A stretch of 6,089 nucleotides of DNA, taken from contig DJRM01000018.1 in NCBI GenBank assembly GCA_002440085.1, forward strand, positions 1-6,089. Direction: 5' to 3'. The translations under genes and the position numbers were made by a program. Shown here one piece after another: positions 1-4,597 of this stretch. Source of the stretch: Bacteroidales bacterium UBA6360 (GTDB taxonomy: Bacteria; Bacteroidota; Bacteroidia; Bacteroidales; UBA932). A model generated the notes under the pieces. It saw only the letters and a program-made list of their open reading frames with translations, made no database searches and was not told where the DNA came from. Position 1 is the first letter of the stretch. Each line of letters opens with the position of its first letter.

Positions 1-1
1 C

Positions 2-2134
2 TGCTCAAGGAACCGTCTCCAGACTCTCACGGTCAGCGGCTCGAAGTCGCTCGAAACGCTCAACTGCGCAAGCAACAAGCTCGTGTCGCTCAACGTAGCC
101 CAGAACAAGGAACTGAAGACGCTCGACTGCGGGGGCAACGGCCTTGCCGCCCTGGACGTCTCCGGCTGCCGCCTGCTCACGGAGCTCTCCTGCGCTGGCA
201 ATCAGCTGACGGCCATTGACCTTGCGAAGAACACGGAGCTTACAAAGCTTGACTGCTCAGGCAATGCCATCAAGGCGCTTGACCTCAAAAAGGCAGTGAA
301 CCTGGCTGAACTTTCCTGCGGGAACAACGCCCTCACGCACCTCTTCCTCGGCAACTGCACCTCGCTGAAGAAGCTTGACTGCAAAGGTAACGCCCTCACC
401 GGCCTTGACCTTTCCGCCTGCTCAGGCATCGCTGAATTAAGCTGCGCCAACAACTCCCTTACGCAGTTGGACGTGACCAAACTCCAGTCCCTCGTGAGCC
501 TCGACTGCTCGGGCAACGCACTGAAGAGCCTTAACGTCAGCTGCAACGCCGCCCTCATCAGCCTCGACTGCAGCGGCAACGCATCCCTTGAGAAGCTCTG
601 GCTCAAGGACAGCGCCCAGCAGGATGCCCTCACGCTCGCCAAGGACGACGCCACGGCGATATTCTTCAACAACGGCGGCATCAGCATCCCGGACGCGGCT
701 CTCAAGTCCTACCTGCTGAACATCTACGACGATGACGAGGACGGACAGATAAGCATCGCCGAGGCCGACAACATCATCTCCGTCAACTGCTCCGGCAAGG
801 GCGTCACTGACCTCACCGGCCTCGAATGCTGCACCAACCTCGTAACAGTCAACTGCGCTAACAACAGCATCGCTGAGATAGACCTCCACACCCTCACCCA
901 GCTGCGCACGCTCAACTGTGCCGGAAACCCTGTGCGGAAGCTCGTCCTCGACAACTGCGCCGCGCTCCAGAACCTCCTGCTCCAGGGCGAGACGACGAAC
1001 GCCATCGACGGGACGACGATAAGCTTCAGCGCCTACACCCAGGCGACGACCTTCGACTTCAGCATCCGTAACACGCCGTTCACGGGCTTTACGTTCAAGG
1101 ACACCCCGGAGCTGACCTCGCTTGCCTTCGACGGTGACTTCACCTCTGTTGACATCTCCGGCAACACGGCGATTACCACCGTTGACCTCTCGCTCCTGAC
1201 CGGACTCACCACGCTCGACGCCCACGGCTGCGGCCTCCAGTCGCTCGACATCACGAGGAACCTCGCCCTCGAATCCCTCGACTGCTCCGGCAACTCCATC
1301 CCGTCGCTTAACGTGACGAACAACACTGCCCTCAGGGCGCTCAACTGCAGCAATAACGGTCTCACGAAAATCAACGTCACCGCCAACACCGCTCTTGAGG
1401 ATTTCAACATCTCCGGCAACGGCCTCTCCGCCATCAACCTCCGCAGCAACACTGCCCTCAAGAAGCTGAACGTCAGCGGCAACAAGGAAATTTCGCTCGT
1501 GGATCTGCGAAATAATACTCTCCTTGAGGAACTCTATGCTTCCGGACTCAGCATTTCGGAGCTGGATTTGACGAACAACCAGAGTGTTTATAGTCTGATT
1601 GTTAATGATAATGCAAAATTACTGGATGTGACTTGCTCGTCCCGCGCGTTCATCATGAACCTGCATCCGTTTGACTGCGACATTGATGTGAAGTTTGTTG
1701 ACGAGGCAAACAATGTTATGTATGCAGCTATAGACGGCAAGATGTGGTACCCTAACAATGCAGGATATGATGCCTATCCCTATGGATTTACATATACCTA
1801 CAGTCAGGCTCAGTCTATATGCCCATCTGGCTGGCGTACTCCGACTGAAGCAGAGTTGAGGTCTTTGTCTGCTAATTGTTCTGCGATGACAACATTCGGA
1901 AGTGTAAAAGGGGATATGAAAGGCCGTTGGTTCTCCGGAAGCAAAACCTATTCAGACTCAGTTCCGGCAGTATTCCTGCCTGTTCTTGGCGCTTCCAACT
2001 CCTACGGCTACTACTGGTCGTCCACGGCGGACGGCAGCTACGGCGCCTACAGCCTGTTCTTCAATGGTTCGGAAGTGAACGTGTACGGCAACAGCCGTTC
2101 TAATGCCTACTCGGTCCGTTGCCTCAAGAACTGA
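2..2134 (+). CDS. Leucine-rich repeat protein with cysteine ladder and C-terminal FISUMP domain, 5' partial
   Basis: The open frame runs from the first complete codon at the left edge (position 2) to TGA at 2132-2134, giving 710 visible residues. LRR sequence is already in progress upstream of the GTG at 83, so that codon is internal and the true start lies outside the window. Domains, counted from the edge: about nine 21-residue LRRs with Cys at the third position (residues 20-208); a cap starting IPDAALKSYLL with an EF-hand-like loop (243-254); a second LRR block with an irregular middle (about 261-545); and a FISUMP-type domain (about 567-710) with CPSGWRTPTEAE, YYWSST and the ending SVRCLKN. 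The repeat type resembles the Cys-ladder LRRs of Listeria internalin J. Such LRR/FISUMP proteins are usually exported or surface-bound in Bacteroidota; the signal peptide would be upstream. Ligand binding or adhesion is inferred. No T9SS C-terminal sorting domain is apparent. Confidence 0.9.
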   Translation, partial: CSRNRLQTLTVSGSKSLETLNCASNKLVSLNVAQNKELKTLDCGGNGLAALDVSGCRLLTELSCAGNQLTAIDLAKNTELTKLDCSGNAIKALDLKKAVNLAELSCGNNALTHLFLGNCTSLKKLDCKGNALTGLDLSACSGIAELSCANNSLTQLDVTKLQSLVSLDCSGNALKSLNVSCNAALISLDCSGNASLEKLWLKDSAQQDALTLAKDDATAIFFNNGGISIPDAALKSYLLNIYDDDEDGQISIAEADNIISVNCSGKGVTDLTGLECCTNLVTVNCANNSIAEIDLHTLTQLRTLNCAGNPVRKLVLDNCAALQNLLLQGETTNAIDGTTISFSAYTQATTFDFSIRNTPFTGFTFKDTPELTSLAFDGDFTSVDISGNTAITTVDLSLLTGLTTLDAHGCGLQSLDITRNLALESLDCSGNSIPSLNVTNNTALRALNCSNNGLTKINVTANTALEDFNISGNGLSAINLRSNTALKKLNVSGNKEISLVDLRNNTLLEELYASGLSISELDLTNNQSVYSLIVNDNAKLLDVTCSSRAFIMNLHPFDCDIDVKFVDEANNVMYAAIDGKMWYPNNAGYDAYPYGFTYTYSQAQSICPSGWRTPTEAELRSLSANCSAMTTFGSVKGDMKGRWFSGSKTYSDSVPAVFLPVLGASNSYGYYWSSTADGSYGAYSLFFNGSEVNVYGNSRSNAYSVRCLKN
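59..625 (+). repeat. Nine consecutive 63-bp LRR units (cysteine ladder)
   Basis: Nine in-frame 63-bp units begin at 59, 122, 185, 248, 311, 374, 437, 500 and 563. Each encodes 21 residues starting LxC, on the pattern LDCSGNxLxxLDLxxNxxLxx. All nine keep Cys at the third position, which would stack into a cysteine ladder in the solenoid. Six units (185 to 562) alternate E-LSC and K/S-LDC starts, suggesting a 42-residue (126-bp) higher-order unit. The ninth unit degenerates after its asparagine and ends the block. Confidence 0.9.
728..763 (+). other. EF-hand-like calcium-binding loop in an internal LRR cap
   Basis: The twelve codons encode DDDEDGQISIAE, which fits the canonical EF-hand loop: acidic residues at positions 1, 3 and 5, Gly at 6, Ile at 8 and Glu at 12. 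It follows IPDAALKSYLL and leads directly into the second LRR block. This is the arrangement of N-terminal LRR caps in many Bacteroidota proteins. Here the cap sits in mid-protein, so the protein appears to join two LRR modules. Calcium binding is inferred from the motif only. Confidence 0.7.
782..1651 (+). repeat. Second LRR block, partly irregular
   Basis: After the EF-hand cap, LRR units resume with VNCSGKG, VNCANNS and LNCAGNP. A stretch of about 75 residues (roughly 980-1210) follows in which the 21-residue spacing and the Cys are lost. From 1214 the regular pattern returns (LDAHGCG, LDCSGNS, LNCSNNG, FNISGNG, LNVSGNK), but Cys is replaced by Ile, Val or Ala in the later units. The ladder therefore decays towards the FISUMP domain. 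Confidence 0.75.
1700..2131 (+). other. FISUMP-type C-terminal domain
   Basis: This covers about the last 144 residues of the LRR protein. It shows the order typical of the Fibrobacter succinogenes major paralogous domain: a DGKMW-like opening, an A-x-S-I-CPSGWRTPT motif, a central Gly/Phe-rich part, YYWSST, and the terminal SVRCLKN. FISUMP domains have a C-type-lectin or FGE-like appearance, and some Bacteroidota members are known targets of diversity-generating retroelements. The segment after YYWSST has a run of eight codons of the form NNC (2030-2053). Confidence 0.8.
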
Positions 2135-2161
2135 CAGGTTCCTGCCCTAAGGCGGAACCTG
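2135..2161 (+). terminator. Hairpin immediately after the LRR/FISUMP stop codon
   Basis: CAGGTTCC (2135-2142) pairs perfectly with GGAACCTG (2154-2161). Inside that, after one bulged T (2143), GCC pairs with GGC across a CTAA loop (2147-2150). This gives 11 base pairs and a four-base loop. No T-run follows, so it is not a classical rho-independent terminator; mRNA 3'-end stabilisation or termination is plausible. Placed one base after the stop, it also sits where a cruciform lies downstream of variable regions in diversity-generating retroelements. Confidence 0.6.
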
Positions 2162-2185
2162 CCGGTTCACAAAAGAAATAATCAT

Positions 2186-2224
2186 GTCAGTCGGGGCAAG
2201 GCCTCCGGCCACACCCCGACTGAC
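2186..2224 (+). terminator. Second, long hairpin between the LRR/FISUMP gene and the 228-residue ORF
   Basis: GTCAGTCGGGG (2186-2196) and CCCCGACTGAC (2214-2224) are perfect 11-bp inverted arms. Inside, GGCC (2200-2203) and GGCC (2207-2210) form a second stem with a TCC loop, separated from the outer stem by a 3-by-3 internal loop. It is followed by GAAATAATAT, not a T-run. It could terminate or attenuate transcription before the next gene, or be a recombination or structural element. Only the structure itself is directly supported. Confidence 0.6.
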
Positions 2225-2257
2225 GAAATAATATAACCCAATAAAATATTCAAAATC

Positions 2258-2944
2258 ATGAACATCAACACAGTTTTTACAGATTTTTGCAACGCTCTCT
2301 CAAAACGTACAAGACCATTGACCGAAGACAACATCCGCTACTACTGGTTCGCGAATATGCTCCGGCAGGACAGCGACCTGAATAACTATTGTCTCGAAGA
2401 GCAGTACAACCCCAATCTTTGCAATACCCTCAACCTCGGTCATGCGGAGCTTGACCTCCACTATGACGGCGGCACCAACGTCATCGGCAGCACCGACGGC
2501 ACCGACAATCTCTGCTTCGAGATTAAGATGCACCGCTTCACCGGCTCGACTCTGACCTACACAGAAAATGTCGGCAAGGTGATCAATGACCTCCGCCGTC
2601 TGGGTGCAATAAATCTCCCGGGCTCCAGAAAACTCTTCCTCTACGTAACGGACGAGGTAATGGAAGCTCATCTTCTGAAAGCCACCGCCGGCATAAATTC
2701 ACTCTCGGCTTACCGAAGCCAGGTCAGCGGCCTCTTCAGCCTCGCTCCCGGTCAGGCGAAATCTCTGACTTTCTCCGAGTTACAAGTTCCCGCCATATTC
2801 TGGCGCAGAGCCGTTCAGTCCCTCCCTGTTCCTGGCTCCGCTCGCTCATTCTCGCTGAATCTGGCGCTCCTCGACTCCGCCACCATCCAGTACCCCTCCG
2901 CATCCTCCCCAACCCTCCACATCCGTCTTTTTGAAGTCAAGTAA
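2258..2944 (+). CDS. Uncharacterised protein, possible PD-(D/E)XK nuclease-fold
   Basis: The product is 228 residues, from ATG at 2258 to TAA at 2942-2944. The start is preceded by an A/T-rich stretch (AATAAAATATTCAAAATC) without a Shine-Dalgarno, as is usual in Bacteroidota. I do not recognise a named family. Residues 21-35 look helical, followed by LEEQYNP (46-52), AELDLHYDG (63-71) and CFEIKMHR (86-93). An acidic residue in one strand (D66) followed by E-x-K (E88, K90) in the next is the layout of PD-(D/E)XK nucleases. This is a pattern match by eye, not a proven homology. The C-terminal third is Ser- and Leu-rich and looks beta-stranded. There is no signal peptide or membrane segment, so it is probably cytoplasmic. 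It may be read from its own promoter, since two hairpins separate it from the upstream gene. Confidence 0.75.
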   Translation: MNINTVFTDFCNALSKRTRPLTEDNIRYYWFANMLRQDSDLNNYCLEEQYNPNLCNTLNLGHAELDLHYDGGTNVIGSTDGTDNLCFEIKMHRFTGSTLTYTENVGKVINDLRRLGAINLPGSRKLFLYVTDEVMEAHLLKATAGINSLSAYRSQVSGLFSLAPGQAKSLTFSELQVPAIFWRRAVQSLPVPGSARSFSLNLALLDSATIQYPSASSPTLHIRLFEVK

Positions 2945-2948
2945 CCCG

Positions 2949-3040
2949 CAAAACATTTTCCAATTCCGTGCAATTTCATGTCAAAACATTTTCCGATTCC
3001 GTGCAATTTCATGTCAAAACATTTTGCGATTCCGTACAAA
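2949..3040. repeat. 33-bp tandem repeat, 2.8 copies, upstream of the ATPase gene
   Basis: Units start at 2949, 2982 and 3015. The first two are full 33-bp copies differing at one base (2962, A versus G). The third matches for about 26 bp, with C-to-G at 3026 and G-to-A at 3036, then diverges into the promoter. The unit begins CAAAACATTTTCC and continues GATTCCGTGCAATTTCATGT. The array starts five bases after the preceding stop and runs into the ATPase promoter. A 33-bp period is close to three helical turns, which suits repeated protein binding on one face. No spacer sequences are present, so it is not a CRISPR. Confidence 0.9.
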
Positions 3041-3053
3041 TAGAATATATTTG
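3023..3053 (+). promoter_or_regulatory. Bacteroidota-type promoter for the AAA ATPase gene
   Basis: TTTG at 3023-3026 (-33 box) and TATATTTG at 3046-3053 (-7 box, consensus TAnnTTTG) are separated by 19 bp, the spacing of the Bacteroides primary-sigma promoter. Transcription would start around 3057-3061, leaving a leader of about 25 nt before the ATG at 3083. The -33 TTTG lies in the last 33-bp repeat copy and exists only because that copy has G where the others have C. Confidence 0.75.
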
Positions 3054-3082
3054 CATTGTTTACAAGGTGTTAGAGAGTTGTT

Positions 3083-4435
3083 ATGGGAACGATGGTATTC
3101 AGAAGGAAAGTGTATGACAGAATGCTGGACTGGAAGAGGCAGTCTGCGGGCAAGACGGCATTGTTGATCAAGGGTGCGCGTCGTATAGGCAAATCAACTG
3201 TTGCAGAGGTATTTGCACGCAATGAGTATGAGTCTTTCATATCAATTGACTTTTCAATTGCCGCTGCTGAGATCATTGAACTCTTTGACCATATCTCAGA
3301 CCTTGACTTTTTCTTTCTTCGGCTTCAGTCGCTCACGGGGGTGAGTCTTAAGGAACGGAATTCGGTCGTGGTCTTTGATGAGGTTCAGCTTTGTCCTAAG
3401 GCCCGTCAGGCCATTAAGCATCTTGTGAAGGACGGACGTTATGACTACATAGAGACAGGTTCGCTGCTTTCCATAAAGAAAAATGTCAGGGATATTGTCA
3501 TTCCGAGTGAAGAGATGCGGATTTCCATGTATCCGATGGATTTTGAGGAATTTCTGTGGGCAGTCGGGAAAAAGCAGGTCTATGACCTTATTGAATATTC
3601 ATTCAGCCGTCTGCGTCCGTTGGGTGATGACGTGAACCGGGCGGTCATGCGCGATTTCAGACTATATATGCTCATCGGAGGAATGCCACAGTCGGTTGAC
3701 GCCTATCTGACCCGCAATGACTTTGCTGCGGCTGACGCTGTCAAGAGAGATATTCTTGAACTCTACTCTGATGATTCCCGTAAGATAGATCCGACCGGCA
3801 GGGCATCGGCTATCTTTAAGGCGATTCCTTCCGAATTGTCGCGGAACACATCGGGATATAAGGTGGGCAGTGTCGTTGAGAATGCCCGTCCATCGCGGAT
3901 GGGAGAATTGTTTTCCGATATGTCGGATTCAATGACGGTGAATTTCGCGAATCATGCGAATGACCCGAGTACGGGCCTTGCCCTTCACGCCGACTATAAC
4001 AACTTCAAAATGTATTTGGCCGATACGGGGCTTTTCGTCACCCTTGCCTTTATGGACAGGGACTATACCGAAAACGAAATATACCGAAAGCTTCTTTCCG
4101 ACAAACTCTCTGCTGATTTGTGGTATGTCTATGAAAATGTCATCGCCCAGACACTGAAAAGCTCGGGAAACGAGTTGTTCTACTGCACTTTCAAAGAGAC
4201 CGTTCCCGATTCTTCAGCCGTCCGTAACTACGAAATCGATTTCCTCCTGTCGAGGAAAGACAAGATTTGCCCGATAGAAGTAAAGTCTTCCGGTTATAAT
4301 TCACACAAGTCTCTTGATAAATTTCAGGAAAAATACCCCTCACGCATTCTGAAGAGGTATCTTCTCTACACCAAAGACTTGCGTAAGGACGGTGACATCG
4401 TCTGCCTTCCGGTCTATATGGCCGGATTGCTGTGA
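3083..4435 (+). CDS. AAA-family ATP-binding protein, DUF4143 type
   Basis: A complete 450-residue product. Visible motifs: Walker A GARRIGKST (31-39), Walker B VVVFDEVQ (95-102), a sensor-like YIETGSLLS (122-130), MYPMDFEEFLWA (149-160), the DUF4143 signature LIGGMPQSVDAYL (197-209), YLADTGLFVTL (311-321), YENVIAQTL (350-358), and a C-terminal EIDFLLS then ICPIEVKSSG (384-404), which has D-x(n)-E-x-K as in PD-(D/E)XK folds. Length and order fit full-length Bacteroidales members. These cytoplasmic P-loop ATPases are abundant, often multicopy and hypervariable in presence; their cellular role is unknown. The ATG at 3083 is used here. The ATG at 3092 (MVFRRKVYDR) is equally plausible because family members often begin that way. 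It is transcribed from the promoter at 3023-3053 and is convergent with the peptidase gene. Confidence 0.93.
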   Translation: MGTMVFRRKVYDRMLDWKRQSAGKTALLIKGARRIGKSTVAEVFARNEYESFISIDFSIAAAEIIELFDHISDLDFFFLRLQSLTGVSLKERNSVVVFDEVQLCPKARQAIKHLVKDGRYDYIETGSLLSIKKNVRDIVIPSEEMRISMYPMDFEEFLWAVGKKQVYDLIEYSFSRLRPLGDDVNRAVMRDFRLYMLIGGMPQSVDAYLTRNDFAAADAVKRDILELYSDDSRKIDPTGRASAIFKAIPSELSRNTSGYKVGSVVENARPSRMGELFSDMSDSMTVNFANHANDPSTGLALHADYNNFKMYLADTGLFVTLAFMDRDYTENEIYRKLLSDKLSADLWYVYENVIAQTLKSSGNELFYCTFKETVPDSSAVRNYEIDFLLSRKDKICPIEVKSSGYNSHKSLDKFQEKYPSRILKRYLLYTKDLRKDGDIVCLPVYMAGLL

Positions 4436-4442
4436 GTCACAG
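4430..4442. repeat. 13-bp palindrome over the ATPase stop codon
   Basis: CTGTGA-G-TCACAG is a perfect inverted repeat with a single central base. It contains the TGA stop (4433-4435) of the ATPase gene and ends two bases before the stop of the minus-strand ATPase remnant. It is too short to be a convincing terminator alone. Its position marks the junction between the two ATPase-related sequences. Confidence 0.5.
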
Positions 4443-4443
4443 G

Positions 4444-4497
4444 CTACTTCAGGGTGTCCTGTAGAATCGCATCTGCTATTCTATTTAAGTATGCCAT
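4444..4497 (-). pseudogene. N-terminal remnant of a second DUF4143-type ATPase
   Basis: Reading the minus strand, ATG at 4497-4495 opens a 17-codon ORF, MAYLNRIADAILQDTLK, ending in TAG at 4446-4444. From memory of the family, many Bacteroidota ATP-binding proteins of the GPKxCGKT subtype begin M-x-YL-x-RI-x-D-x-x-L-x-x-x-L before their Walker A, and this peptide fits that opening. Nothing resembling the Walker A or the rest of the protein follows: the sequence runs straight into the 3' end of the plus-strand ATPase gene. The likely reading is a gene whose body was deleted or replaced. It could instead be a chance short ORF. The -7-like box 23 bp upstream supports a former gene start. Confidence 0.5.
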
Positions 4498-4520
4498 ATC
4501 GAATTCACCTTTAATGCCCG

Positions 4521-4528
4521 CAAAGATA
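4521..4528 (-). promoter_or_regulatory. -7-like promoter box for the ATPase remnant
   Basis: On the minus strand this reads TATCTTTG, an exact match to the Bacteroidota -7 consensus TAnnTTTG, followed by C. It lies 23 bp before the ATG of the 17-codon remnant. No TTG or TTTG is found at the expected 19-21 bp further upstream, so promoter strength is doubtful. Confidence 0.45.
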
Positions 4529-4532
4529 ATGC

Positions 4533-4552
4533 TTTACAAGTTTGTTTGTAAA
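4533..4552. repeat. Short inverted repeat TTTACAA / TTGTAAA
   Basis: Seven-bp arms at 4533-4539 and 4546-4552 flank a six-base spacer. On the minus strand it lies between the -7-like box (4521-4528) and the place where a -33 box would be, a classic operator position. It could equally be a weak terminator hairpin for the peptidase gene, but no T-run follows. It abuts the 23-bp tandem repeat. Confidence 0.45.
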
Positions 4553-4597
4553 TTTTAATCGGTGTTCTCGTGGCATTTTAATCGGTGTTTTCGTGCT
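4552..4597. repeat. 23-bp tandem duplication at the 3' end of the peptidase gene
   Basis: Two adjacent 23-bp copies lie at 4552-4574 and 4575-4597, each beginning ATTTTAATCGGTGTT. They match at 20 of 23 positions (C/T at the 16th base; the last two bases differ). The second copy overlaps the peptidase stop codon (4596-4598 on the minus strand). Peptidase transcripts would therefore carry both copies in the 3' untranslated region. Confidence 0.85.

Noticed and set aside
83..85. GTG as the start codon of the LRR protein
   Set aside because: The same frame is open to the window edge and already encodes LRR sequence (LNC unit at 59), so this Val is internal.
437..1225. Long minus-strand ORFs opposite the LRR gene (also at 202-705 and 1033-1485)
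   Set aside because: They are shadows produced by GC-rich, C-ending codons. The plus frame has clear LRR periodicity throughout.
2135..2180. Integron attC site formed by the hairpin after the LRR/FISUMP gene
   Set aside because: No RYYYAAC/GTTRRRY core pair is present at the ends of the structure and no integrase is in the window.
2184..2231. 15-codon ORF MSVGARPPATPRLTK before the 228-residue gene
   Set aside because: Its sequence is dictated by the perfect hairpin arms and it has no recognisable promoter or ribosome-binding context. It is kept only as a remark on possible attenuation.
2337..2348. GCTACTACTGGT in the 228-residue gene, identical to 12 bases in the FISUMP segment (2007-2018), as a possible template repeat
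   Set aside because: The match does not extend on either side and encodes an unrelated context (RYYWF). A real template repeat would match over about 100 bp.
2815..3039. Minus-strand ORF with a repeating GIGKCFDMKLH peptide
   Set aside because: The peptide repeat only reflects the 33-bp DNA repeat (11 codons per unit). The ORF is antisense to a better gene and has no domain or start context.
2949..3040. CRISPR array
   Set aside because: The 33-bp units are directly adjacent with no spacers, there are only three, and no cas genes are nearby.
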